Source: Gammaproteobacteria bacterium
GTDB lineage: Bacteria; Pseudomonadota; Gammaproteobacteria; Pseudomonadales; IMCC2047
Direction of reading: 5' to 3'
Length of the DNA stretch: 64,000 nucleotides
Assembly: GCA_021773395.1 (NCBI GenBank)
Contig: JAJFKB010000008.1
Span: 1 to 64,000, forward strand
The position numbers and the translations under genes were made by a program. The notes under the pieces were generated by a model, which had not been told where the DNA came from, made no database searches, and saw only the letters and a program-made list of their open reading frames with translations. The stretch's first letter is position 1. The number at the start of each line of letters is the position of its first letter. Below, one piece after another: positions 26,525-35,206 of the stretch.

Positions 26525-27406
26525 ATGAACTATTTTGACCCACATATCCATATGGTTTCCCGCACTACCGATGACTATGAAAATATGGCGGCGGCGGGTA
26601 TTGTCGGCGTGGTTGAGCCCGCATTCTGGCAAGGTCAGCCACGTACCAACGTCGGTAGCTTTATAGATTATTACGATCTGTTATTGGGCTGGGAACGTTT
26701 TCGTGCCAGCCAATTCGGCATTCTCCATTATTGCACCATGGGCCTGAACCCCAAGGAGGCAAACAACCGCGAAATGGCCAGGGACGTATTGAATATTCTG
26801 CCTCGCTATTTAGCCAAAGATGGTGTGGTAGCCGTCGGAGAAATAGGTTATGACGACATCACTCCAGCCGAAGATGAAGCGCTGTTGGCACAGATGGAAA
26901 TGGCCAAGGAATTTGAATTACCGGTTTTGATCCATACTCCACACCGAGACAAGGTCACCGGCACTAAACGTACGCTGGATGCCATCAAAGACGCAGGTGT
27001 TGCCCCTGAAATGGTGATTGTGGATCACCTCAATGAGCTCACCTTACCCCTGGTATTGGATAGCGGTGTCTGGCGCGGTCACTCGATCTATCCGAACACG
27101 AAAATGTCAGAACCACGCATGGTGGCTCTGCTTCAGCAGTACGGCACCGAGCGAATGGTGGTAAACAGCGCTGCTGACTGGGGTAAAAGCGACCCGCTCA
27201 AAGTCCCCAAGGTAGGCCAGTTAATGCTCGATTCCGGTTTTTCCGAAGAGCAGGTTAGTAAAGTACTGTTTGAAAACCCCATCGAGTTTTACGCCCAAAG
27301 TGGTCGCATCAATTTAGCAGAAGTACAACGCCCCAAGGTCGACCAAACGCAGCAGTGGCAGGAAAATTCCGCTTTAAGAGGGCAGACGCCAATTGTTGAG
27401 AAATAG
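26525..27406 (+). CDS. eboB: EboB: TatD-family metal-dependent hydrolase
   Basis: 293 residues with the amidohydrolase-fold metal site. It starts FDPHIHMVSRTTDD (His-x-His), then VGEIGYDD, LIHTPHRDK and IVDHLNE provide further metal ligands, and NSAADWGKSD the terminal Asp. This is the TatD-like member of the ebo cluster. TatD relatives are hydrolases or nucleases; what this one cleaves is unknown. AGG lies about 8 bases before the ATG. It is part of the tightly spaced plus-strand operon. Confidence 0.88.
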   Translation: MNYFDPHIHMVSRTTDDYENMAAAGIVGVVEPAFWQGQPRTNVGSFIDYYDLLLGWERFRASQFGILHYCTMGLNPKEANNREMARDVLNILPRYLAKDGVVAVGEIGYDDITPAEDEALLAQMEMAKEFELPVLIHTPHRDKVTGTKRTLDAIKDAGVAPEMVIVDHLNELTLPLVLDSGVWRGHSIYPNTKMSEPRMVALLQQYGTERMVVNSAADWGKSDPLKVPKVGQLMLDSGFSEEQVSKVLFENPIEFYAQSGRINLAEVQRPKVDQTQQWQENSALRGQTPIVEK

Positions 27407-27437
27407 CACGAACAGAGCACCTCAAAAGGAATAGCTC

Positions 27438-28634
27438 ATGGCAACATGGTCAGCCAGGGAACTCTCCTATTGCAGCAATGTCCATCCGGGCGACTCTCTT
27501 AATGAAGTCAGGGAAAACCTGCTACGGTTTATCGCGGCCGTAAAATCCAGCCGCGGCCTGAAACAACTGCAGGCTGGGCTCTGGCTGAGTAATCAGGCCG
27601 TGAGTGAATTGATGGGGTCGCCCACCGCCAGAAAAGAATTTGCCACCTTGCTAAATCAGCAGGGTATTGAACTGACTTCACTGAATGGTTTTCCCTACGG
27701 CAATTTTCACCAGTCCGTCGTGAAAGAGAAGGTCTACCTGCCTCACTGGGGCGAGAAGGCACGACTGAATTACACCCTGTTATTGGCCAGACTGCTGGCG
27801 CAAATGTTACCCGAAAAGATATCAGAAGGGGCAATTTCCACACTGCCGCTAGGATTTGCCAGCGGCTGGTCGACCGGCAATCAACAACACGCAGAACAAC
27901 ACTTTGCTAAATTGTTGCTGGCGCTAACTGAGCTGGAACAATCCTCGGGCAAACGTATTCGTGTCTGCCTGGAGATGGAACCGGGCTGTGTGCTGGAAAC
28001 AACAGCGCAATTGATCAATTTTTTTACCGAAACCCTGCCACAGGCCCTACCCCAATATGGCATACAAGGCAGCACCATCAAACGATATTTAGGCGTCTGT
28101 TACGATATTTGCCACCAGGCGGTGATGTTTGAGGATATCGAACAATCATTAACTGACATCCATCGAGCCGGTATTGCGATTGGCAAAATCCAGGTATCTA
28201 ACGCTATGAGAGTTCCCCATGCGCAAGTTGCTCGGAATTTATTGGAGCAATATGCCGAGCCTCGCTATCTGCACCAGGTCAAAACCCGAGACAAGCAAGG
28301 TGAACAGCAGTTCTACCTGGATCTGAATCAGGCGCTGACTAACGACAGTTTTACCGGGGATTCGGAATGGCGTATACACTTCCATGTGCCTATCCAGGCT
28401 GAGCATTTATCATCACCGCTACTCAGTACCACCCGATCAGCCATTGAAGATACCTGCCGCTTTCTGGTAGCCAACCCCTCCTTGAAACCTCACCTGGAAA
28501 TCGAGACCTATACCTGGGGAGTCATGCCCGAAGCGTTGCACCCCGCCAATGACACACGACTAATTAACTGCATCGCCGAGGAGTTAAACTGGCTCCACAG
28601 TACTCTGGCAAATTTCAACCTGATGAGTCCATAG
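27438..28634 (+). CDS. eboE: EboE: TIM-barrel sugar-isomerase-like protein
   Basis: 398 residues of the xylose isomerase-like TIM-barrel type, the fifth ebo gene. Barrel-like features include FPYGNFH, RVCLEMEPGCVLETT (acidic metal-ligand candidate), GVCYDICHQAVMFED, and HFHVPIQ with EIETYTWG near the end. Full length for EboE (metabolite traffic protein) as I recall it. AAGGA lies 7 bases before the ATG. It is followed by eboF after 5 bases. Confidence 0.85.
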   Translation: MATWSARELSYCSNVHPGDSLNEVRENLLRFIAAVKSSRGLKQLQAGLWLSNQAVSELMGSPTARKEFATLLNQQGIELTSLNGFPYGNFHQSVVKEKVYLPHWGEKARLNYTLLLARLLAQMLPEKISEGAISTLPLGFASGWSTGNQQHAEQHFAKLLLALTELEQSSGKRIRVCLEMEPGCVLETTAQLINFFTETLPQALPQYGIQGSTIKRYLGVCYDICHQAVMFEDIEQSLTDIHRAGIAIGKIQVSNAMRVPHAQVARNLLEQYAEPRYLHQVKTRDKQGEQQFYLDLNQALTNDSFTGDSEWRIHFHVPIQAEHLSSPLLSTTRSAIEDTCRFLVANPSLKPHLEIETYTWGVMPEALHPANDTRLINCIAEELNWLHSTLANFNLMSP

Positions 28635-28639
28635 CATTC

Positions 28640-30016
28640 ATGCCTAATAAAATACCGCTGGTAGTGATCGATATCGTGGGCCTGACACCCTCCCTGTTAG
28701 GCCAGCATACGCCAAACCTGAACCGCTTGATTGAAGAGAGCATTATGGCTCCGGCCGGTGGCATTTTCCCCGCTGTAACCACCACAGCGCAGTCCAGCAT
28801 GCTGACGGGGCAACCGGCCAGCCAGCATGGCATTGTCGGCAATGGCTGGTACTCCAGGGAGCTGGCCGAAATAATGTTCTGGAAACAATCTAACCACCTG
28901 GTCAAGGGAGCAAAGGTCTGGGACAAGCTGAAACAGGCAGATAGTAGCTTCCGGGTATCCAAGCTGTTCTGGTGGTACAACATGTACGCCAATGTCGATT
29001 TTTCCATGACACCACGGCCCCATTACCCGGCGGATGGACGCAAGGTGATGGATCTATACTCCTGGCCTAAAGGTTTGCACCAGGCGATTGAGGAAAAAAT
29101 TGGGAAGTTTCCGTTCTTCAATTTTTGGGGGCCAAAAGCAGGCATTGAATCCAGTGACTGGATCGCCAAAGCTGCAGCATTGGAGTTCGATATCAACAAA
29201 CCGGACCTGCAATTGGTGTATCTACCGCATCTGGATTACAACCTGCAGCGCCTGGGACCCGATAATCCGCTGATATGGCAGGACGTTGCGGCAATTGACA
29301 GGGTGGCAGGCACCCTAATTGAACACGTAAAATCCCAGGGATCCGAAGTGATGGTGGTTTCCGAATACGGCATCGAAACGGTAGACACACCCATAGCCAT
29401 TAATCAGATATTAAGACATCAAGGATATATTGAAGTACGAGAATCTCTCACCTGGGAATTACTTGATACGGGCGCTTCCAGAGCATTTGCCGTTGCCGAT
29501 CATCAGTTCGCCCATATTTATATCAAAGACCCAAAAGATGTGGGCACGGTAAAGCTACTGCTTGAGAAAGTGCCAGGAATCGAACGGATTCTTGACCATG
29601 AAGGGAAAAAAGCATTCGGTGTCGATCATGCTAACGCTGGCGAGCTGGTTGCTATTGCGAATAAGAGCGCCTGGTTCACTTACTACTACTGGCTGGATGA
29701 AAGCAAAGCACCAGACTTTGCGCGCACTGTCGACATCCACCGTAAACCCGGTTACGACCCGGTGGAGCTGTTTGTCGATCCAGCGATCAAATTTCCTGCA
29801 TTGAAAGTGGGCAGTGCTCTACTGAAAAAAATACTTGGGTTTCGCATGTTAATGGATGTCATCCCGCTAACCCCTGAGTTGGTTAAGGGTAGTCACGGCA
29901 GGCTGGTTAGCCATTCGGATGATGGGCCCTTGCTCATACTACCGAAATCACTGACAAGAGATAAATACTCCCTGCTGGATGTGTCCGGGTTGATTGAACA
30001 GCACTTTAATTTCTAA
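28640..30016 (+). CDS. eboF: EboF: type I phosphodiesterase/nucleotide pyrophosphatase family
   Basis: 458-residue alkaline-phosphatase-fold enzyme. Metal-site candidates are the Asp of VVIDIVGLTP at the N-terminus, the nucleophile Thr region FPAVTTTAQSSML, YLPHLDYNLQRLG, VVSEYGIE, and a C-terminal GSHGRL. No signal peptide is seen, so the enzyme appears cytoplasmic. In an ebo pathway it would hydrolyse a phosphodiester or diphosphate. It closes the operon. A short C/G palindrome and a hairpin at 30208 lie beyond. Confidence 0.87.
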   Translation: MPNKIPLVVIDIVGLTPSLLGQHTPNLNRLIEESIMAPAGGIFPAVTTTAQSSMLTGQPASQHGIVGNGWYSRELAEIMFWKQSNHLVKGAKVWDKLKQADSSFRVSKLFWWYNMYANVDFSMTPRPHYPADGRKVMDLYSWPKGLHQAIEEKIGKFPFFNFWGPKAGIESSDWIAKAAALEFDINKPDLQLVYLPHLDYNLQRLGPDNPLIWQDVAAIDRVAGTLIEHVKSQGSEVMVVSEYGIETVDTPIAINQILRHQGYIEVRESLTWELLDTGASRAFAVADHQFAHIYIKDPKDVGTVKLLLEKVPGIERILDHEGKKAFGVDHANAGELVAIANKSAWFTYYYWLDESKAPDFARTVDIHRKPGYDPVELFVDPAIKFPALKVGSALLKKILGFRMLMDVIPLTPELVKGSHGRLVSHSDDGPLLILPKSLTRDKYSLLDVSGLIEQHFNF

Positions 30017-30207
30017 CCCTGGTTAGCCTCTACTGCTTCCTCAGCCAGCCCCCATCCAGTCATCACCTTTGATCATGTCGAACACCCTTATGACATCCCA
30101 GTAAATTTTCAGGATGCACATCTCCAAAATATTAACGACAGTGAGATGAGCAGGGATATATCAGGGAGCCTCTGACTAATTCCTTAGGCAGATGTGAGAT
30201 GATTAGC

Positions 30208-30243
30208 CCCCACATCTCTCCCGCTTAAGAAAGAGAGGTGGGG
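30208..30243. other. Hairpin between convergent eboF and MFS genes
   Basis: CCCCACATCTCT pairs with AGAGAGGTGGGG (11 of 12 positions) around a 12-base loop. Convergent position suggests a role in transcript ending or mRNA stability, but neither strand has a following T run. Just upstream (about 30164-30183) is GGAGCCTCTGACTAATTCC, similar to the motif at 428-446; both may be relic ends of the same IS type. Confidence 0.45.
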
Positions 30244-30252
30244 TGAAAAGCA

Positions 30253-31431
30253 TTATGCAGCTACCGGACGCCCGACCATATTACGACTACGGTGAATAAT
30301 AAATAGGAAAATCAGGGTGCTCACCACCAGACAGAGGCCAGACATTATATTAATTCCACTATAATCCTGCCCCTCTCCAATGACTGAGGCTGCCAGTCCT
30401 GGGCCAATAGCCCCCCCCAATCCCTGTGCAGCAGTCATCAGCACCAGGTACTTACCTTTCAGATCGATTTTTGCGATAGCACCCATTTGATAGCATACGC
30501 CCACCATAAAGAGTGCTTGAAATATGCCTGCGGAAATAAAGAAGGTATTTGAACTAAATTGGCCCACCAGGACCAATAACACAGCTGCAATCCCTATGAG
30601 AACGATGATTAACGGCAAGTTTCGGCCGAATCTATCACTCGCCCAGGCGGCTGACATCGCTCCACCTATTGCAATTATCAGCGCGGCTCCCAGCGCGAGG
30701 CCGATAGTCTCGGCCGACAAACCCGCTGCCTGACCGATACGTTCTATAAACCCCCAAAACCCGAAAATGGCGACAAAAAAGATAACGCTGGCAAACAGTC
30801 CAAGCCAAATCAAAAAGGTGCTACCCTGCGAATCTTCCACATGTTCAGCCTGAAGCTTGGCATGGTCCAAGCCTTTAGAAGGAAATCTATATAGCGACAG
30901 CATCATCGCAACACAGGCTCCGGCTAACATATAAAACACGCCGTTTACCCCCCAAATTTTCATCAAATAAGGTGCGGCAGCAAAGAACGCAAACATCATC
31001 ACGCCCTGCACAGCCTGGGCAAACCCGAATGCCCGGTCCGGATGACGGTTATCGCCGAGTGCAGCAACGGTCACTGCAAACATGGTCCCCTCAGCAATCC
31101 CGGTTGCAAAACGAGCTATCAGTAGTGGTGTGTAATCAGTGAACATAGTACTAACTAAATTAAGCAGCGCCGTCATAAAAAAAGAAACAAACAACGCTTT
31201 AGTCCAGGAAACCTTGCGTATCCACAGGGAAGCGATGACCGAGGCGATCACCAGCCCCATGCCTTCCAGTGACGCAATGGTCCCCGCCTGCTGCTCACTA
31301 AATCCATAGCTTTCAATAACGCCACCAACAATCATCGGCATCAGAATCATAGCTGCCGGGCCCAGTGGATAAACGATTGAGATCAGAAGTGTTGTCGACA
31401 GACCGTCGTCGAATTGATTTTTTATACCCAT
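30253..31431 (-). CDS. MFS transporter
   Basis: 392 residues with about 12 transmembrane segments and the MFS loop signature in degenerate form (ASDRFGRNLPLI in the second half). The family handles organic anions, drugs or sugars; substrate is unclear. The related minus-strand MFS at 47986-49173 has a similar overall layout (SYLERI/FIERIGQAAG and ATAAGQAAG motif in helix 7), so they may be of one subfamily. It stands alone, convergent with the ebo operon and downstream of the SDR relic. Confidence 0.85.
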   Translation of the reverse strand: MGIKNQFDDGLSTTLLISIVYPLGPAAMILMPMIVGGVIESYGFSEQQAGTIASLEGMGLVIASVIASLWIRKVSWTKALFVSFFMTALLNLVSTMFTDYTPLLIARFATGIAEGTMFAVTVAALGDNRHPDRAFGFAQAVQGVMMFAFFAAAPYLMKIWGVNGVFYMLAGACVAMMLSLYRFPSKGLDHAKLQAEHVEDSQGSTFLIWLGLFASVIFFVAIFGFWGFIERIGQAAGLSAETIGLALGAALIIAIGGAMSAAWASDRFGRNLPLIIVLIGIAAVLLVLVGQFSSNTFFISAGIFQALFMVGVCYQMGAIAKIDLKGKYLVLMTAAQGLGGAIGPGLAASVIGEGQDYSGINIMSGLCLVVSTLIFLFIIHRSRNMVGRPVAA

Positions 31432-31501
31432 TTTTTTTATATACCTGTAGTAGCTCCAACCATTGACTCAAAACCGGCAGATCTAAATCTACCCGGCTAA
31501 A

Positions 31502-31650
31502 TTAATGTGCAATTAATTCCCCATCTACGACAAATTTCGCATCAGTTATAAATTTCGATGCCGCAGAGGCAGGCAATAACATCGCCTATGTCAATTCTCT
31601 GCGGTTAACCAATCTCATGCAACATCTGCATATCCATTTAAAACTGTTTT
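31502..31650 (-). pseudogene. Decayed 3' remnant of an SDR gene like 19650-20459
   Basis: On the minus strand the translated pieces MDMQMLHEIG, IDIGDVI and ASAASKFITDAKFVVDG line up in order with MDMQVLPDMG, EDMGAAI and ASDASKFVTGAEFHIDG at the end of the intact SDR. In-frame stops and a frameshift interrupt it, and its stop codon (31502-31504) matches the SDR stop position. By eye about three quarters of the bases agree. Nothing of the 5' two thirds is present. It lies in the 470-bp gap 31432-31901 upstream of the MFS gene. Confidence 0.8.
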
Positions 31651-31759
31651 AACAAATCGATCACCCTATAATTGCCATACCTTAACACGGAGTAAAGCTG
31701 GTCGGAACGCCTTAAATTAAGCGCAGCTTAAAAGGTCACCCGTTATCCCATTATAGGTT

Positions 31760-31779
31760 TCACCTTTAATTAAAGGTGA
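31760..31779. promoter_or_regulatory. Perfect 20-bp palindrome
   Basis: TCACCTTTAATTAAAGGTGA is a perfect palindrome about 125 bp upstream of the diheme cytochrome gene. It may be an operator or, if transcribed, a short hairpin. No regulator gene is adjacent. Nothing else was identified between it and the cytochrome start. Confidence 0.45.
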
Positions 31780-31901
31780 TTCATAATAACAAACAAACGC
31801 GCATATTGCGGCGCTTGCCTGAAACAAAAATGACGTTTATTCGCTCTGTAGGTGCCGCTCAAATTTGCGCCGGGACAAATCTATTATAAATTGGAGAACC
31901 C

Positions 31902-32861
31902 TTGAGAAAGTCAGGCCCTCATAAAAACAGGTGGAAGATTATATTAGCGCTGATATCTTTAGTCATAATACTACCGATCACACTCCTTGTGATCGACATA
32001 ACCTTCAATTTCCAACACTCGTTTGACCTTCCGTTTGAAAAACTGGCTGCCTCGAATAACCCGGCAATAATTGCCCGGGGCGAGTATTTAGCCTACGGCC
32101 CTGCTCGCTGTGCGGATTGCCATGGCGACGTCAATCAGCGCGATGCGATTGGCGCCGGCGAAAAGGTGGCTTTGTCCGGCGGTTTTTTTGAAGAGATTTT
32201 TTTAGGTACGGTCCGTTTTCCCAATATCACACCTGACAAGGAAACAGGTATTGGACGCTTAAGTGATGACCAAGTCACACGCTTTATGCGCACCGGAATC
32301 AATCACAGGGGTGAATTTGGACTGCCTTTTATGAATTACCAACGTTTGAGCGACACCGACCTGGTCGCGATTCTTTCTTTTTTACGAGCCCAGACGCCCG
32401 TCAAAAACAGGGTAGAGCCCACAGATTATAATTTTCTTGGGAAACTGGCGCTGGCTTATTTTATCAAACCGGAAATACCGCCTCCAGCCTTTCCCGATAG
32501 CTTACCCAGAACAGCATCCACCGAATATGGGCGCTACCTGGCGGAAGCCATGGGTTCATGCAGAGAATGTCATACCCACCGCAGCCTGAAAACAGGAGCA
32601 TACCTGGGTGAATTCTATGCTGGTGGCATGCAATTCGAACATCCTAAAGAACCGGAGCTAAACCTGGTAAGCCCAAGCTTATTGCCTGACTCAATAACCG
32701 GTAAGGTGGCGGGCCTAACCAAAGAAGAATTTGTCGAGCGCATGCAAGCAGGCCAATTCCTGTCCTGGTCGCCCATGCCCTGGGGACCCTTTTCGCGTAT
32801 GACAAAAGAAGATATTGAAGCACTTTATATCTATTTATCCTCTCTAAAACCCGCCGGATAA
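31902..32861 (+). CDS. Membrane-anchored diheme cytochrome c
   Basis: 319 residues: an N-terminal membrane anchor (residues about 10-32), then two cytochrome c domains with CADCH (near residue 72) and CRECH (near 221). A likely axial Met is seen in the first domain near GLPFMNY and in the second near SPMPWGP. It resembles the cytochrome subunits of membrane alcohol or aldehyde dehydrogenases, but lacks the third heme and has no dehydrogenase next to it. A TTG start is used because GGAG lies 5 bases upstream and no ATG fits. It would pass electrons from a periplasmic oxidoreductase to the respiratory chain. Confidence 0.85.
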   Translation: MRKSGPHKNRWKIILALISLVIILPITLLVIDITFNFQHSFDLPFEKLAASNNPAIIARGEYLAYGPARCADCHGDVNQRDAIGAGEKVALSGGFFEEIFLGTVRFPNITPDKETGIGRLSDDQVTRFMRTGINHRGEFGLPFMNYQRLSDTDLVAILSFLRAQTPVKNRVEPTDYNFLGKLALAYFIKPEIPPPAFPDSLPRTASTEYGRYLAEAMGSCRECHTHRSLKTGAYLGEFYAGGMQFEHPKEPELNLVSPSLLPDSITGKVAGLTKEEFVERMQAGQFLSWSPMPWGPFSRMTKEDIEALYIYLSSLKPAG

Positions 32862-33055
32862 ATTTAATAAAAAGGATCAATATAGAGCACTATCAATCTG
32901 TTTTTTATGTAGTTTTTATGACCTCAACAAGCTTCACCTAAGAGCCATCTTCGCGCTACTCCAACGTTCAACGCGTCAGCTTCGCTGTCGGCTTTTGTCC
33001 GAAACCGCCTATATTAATATCCTAAACAAATTTTTTAAAATGCTCTTTAATTCCT

Positions 33056-33682
33056 CTACTTTATGAGTAAATTGGCCTCTTTTGCAATCTTGCTCCAACG
33101 CTGCCCTCTTATCCAGCTAGCTGGCGCTACCCAACTCCCACCAACACAGATAACATTGTCCAGTTCAACGTAATCTAAATAGTTTTTGCTATTGATGCCA
33201 CCTGTTGGACAGAACGCTATTGTTGGAAACGGCGCCTGAAGATCCTTCAAGTAGTTTATACCGCCAGCGTTTTGTGCCGGAAATAGTTTCAGTATATTTA
33301 AGTCGTGCTCAATGGCCAGCAAGATATCGGAAGGCGTCATTACGCCCGGCAATATGGGTAACCCATGTTGTTGCGCTAATTTGAGCAGGTTAGGGTGAAT
33401 GCCAGGACTCACGACAAAATCGGCACCGGTATCAATAATAGCTGCCATTTGATCGCTTTTGGTATAAGTTCCTGCGCCTACTATTAACTCTGGGAAAGTG
33501 TTTTTAATTTGCCCAATAGCCTTAAGCGCGCACTCCGTGCGTAACGTAATTTCCAGTACTGTTATGCCGCACTGCGCTAAGGTCTGAGCCAAAGGCAGCG
33601 CGTCTTTTAGCGCATCAACTACGAGTACCGGCATTACCGGATGAGCGTTCTCCAATATAGTCTCTAACGATTTTTGGCTCAT
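33056..33682 (-). CDS. eda: 2-dehydro-3-deoxyphosphogluconate aldolase
   Basis: 208-residue class I aldolase cleaving KDPG to pyruvate and glyceraldehyde-3-phosphate. The Schiff-base lysine is in NILKLFPAQ, and the phosphate/pyruvate site in FCPTGGI and CVGGSWV. Full length. It follows the aldehyde dehydrogenase by 10 bp at the end of the minus-strand set and supplies the last step of the mannonate-to-pyruvate route with ManD (41418) and KdgK (50379). Confidence 0.93.
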   Translation of the reverse strand: MSQKSLETILENAHPVMPVLVVDALKDALPLAQTLAQCGITVLEITLRTECALKAIGQIKNTFPELIVGAGTYTKSDQMAAIIDTGADFVVSPGIHPNLLKLAQQHGLPILPGVMTPSDILLAIEHDLNILKLFPAQNAGGINYLKDLQAPFPTIAFCPTGGINSKNYLDYVELDNVICVGGSWVAPASWIRGQRWSKIAKEANLLIK

Positions 33683-33692
33683 ACTTTATCAA

Positions 33693-35180
33693 TCATAGTT
33701 TTACAATCACAGATTTAAGCTCAGTATATTGCAGCAGTGCTTCGTAGCCATTTTCACGGCCCCAGCCCGATTGTTTATAGCCGCCAAAAGGGACGGCCAT
33801 GTCGGGAACGGCGTGACAGTTAATCCAGAGAATTCCGGCCTTGATTGCCGCCGCAGTCTTATGGGCTTTGCTAATATCTTGAGTCCAGATACTGGCAGCT
33901 AAGCCGTATTGCGAGTCATTTGCCATGGCAATAACCTCCTCGATATCATTGAAGCGCATCGCTACTAACACTGGGCCGAAAATTTCCTCATTGACAACGC
34001 TCATTGCATGATTGGTATCCGCTAACACTGTCGGCTCCATAAAATAGCCGCCTTGACCTTCAATCATCCGTCCTCCCGCAGCAACACGAGCACCCTCTTC
34101 TTGCCCCGCTTTAACCATCTGGAAGACGCCGTTAAGATGTCCTTTTGAAATTAACGGGCCCATATCAAAACCCGATTCTGTCGCCGGGCCCACGGTCATA
34201 TTTTTGGCTAAATCCGCAATTCCCTGGACGACCTGTTCGTATACATTTTCATGTACGTATAATCGCGAGCCTGCAACACAGACCTGGCCAGCATGAGAGA
34301 AGATTGCTTGGGCTGCCCCTGCGATAGCTTCCTTCAAGTTGGCGTCTTCAAAAATGATCACCGGAGACTTGCCACCTAACTCAAGAGAGACCTTTTTTAA
34401 ATTCCCCTTGGCTGCGTCGATGATGCGTTTACCCACTTCCGTAGAACCGGTAAATGATACCTTGTCGACTTTTGAATGCTCAGCCAACAATTGGCCAATT
34501 GATGAGCCTCTACCCAGTAATATATTAATAACGCCGGCCGGAACACCCGCTTCTATCATCAATTCGCCTAGACGTACGGCAGACAATGGCGTTTGTGTGG
34601 CGGGTTTTACCACACAGCTACATCCCGCTGCCAATGCCGGTGCAATTTTCCACGCTGCCTGCACCAATGGCCCATTCCAGGGCACAATCAAAGCCGCTAC
34701 GCCAATGGGTTCGCGACGGGTATAAATATGAAAATCCTGATTAGGCACTGTCGATAAATCTTTAGTCGAGCCCTCTATTTTTGTACACCAACCAGCATAA
34801 TAGCGGAAGCAATCGGCGGCAAAGGGGATCTCACCATGACGGGCCCCATTAAAAGCTTTTCCCGCATCGAGCATTTCTAGCTCAGCAATCTCATCGCCGT
34901 GTTGTTCCAATAGGTCACCAATTCGCCAGAGTATCTTGCCCCTTTGCGCAGGCGTTAATCCAGTCCAGGTTCTCTCGTCAAAACTACGACGCGCCGCCGC
35001 TACAGCAAGCTCTGTGTCAGCAGCTGTAGCGCTCGCCGCACTTGCTATGACCTCCCCAGAGGAAGGATTATAAACGTCGCTAACATTGCCGTCTGAGGCC
35101 AATAGCCAATGTCCGTCAATTAATAACCTTTGCGGTTGGCTCAGGCGTTGCTTGACGCTCGGGGACATACTATAAGTCAT
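33693..35180 (-). CDS. NAD(P)-dependent aldehyde dehydrogenase
   Basis: 495 residues with catalytic Cys in GQVCVAGSR, the Glu in SLELGGKSPVI, and the cofactor-binding VPWNGPL and FTGSTEVG. It oxidises an aldehyde to the acid. Its neighbours are a 2-oxoacid-type TPP enzyme and an aminotransferase, the other two steps of an Ehrlich-type sequence (amino acid, 2-oxoacid, aldehyde, acid), which suggests its aldehyde comes from that TPP enzyme. The specific substrate is unknown. Confidence 0.92.
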   Translation of the reverse strand: MTYSMSPSVKQRLSQPQRLLIDGHWLLASDGNVSDVYNPSSGEVIASAASATAADTELAVAAARRSFDERTWTGLTPAQRGKILWRIGDLLEQHGDEIAELEMLDAGKAFNGARHGEIPFAADCFRYYAGWCTKIEGSTKDLSTVPNQDFHIYTRREPIGVAALIVPWNGPLVQAAWKIAPALAAGCSCVVKPATQTPLSAVRLGELMIEAGVPAGVINILLGRGSSIGQLLAEHSKVDKVSFTGSTEVGKRIIDAAKGNLKKVSLELGGKSPVIIFEDANLKEAIAGAAQAIFSHAGQVCVAGSRLYVHENVYEQVVQGIADLAKNMTVGPATESGFDMGPLISKGHLNGVFQMVKAGQEEGARVAAGGRMIEGQGGYFMEPTVLADTNHAMSVVNEEIFGPVLVAMRFNDIEEVIAMANDSQYGLAASIWTQDISKAHKTAAAIKAGILWINCHAVPDMAVPFGGYKQSGWGRENGYEALLQYTELKSVIVKL

Positions 35181-35206
35181 ACTCTAACCTTCCTGCTCAA
35201 GCCGGG

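Noticed and set aside
30208..30243. Rho-independent terminator
   Set aside because: The stem is good but no T run follows on either strand.
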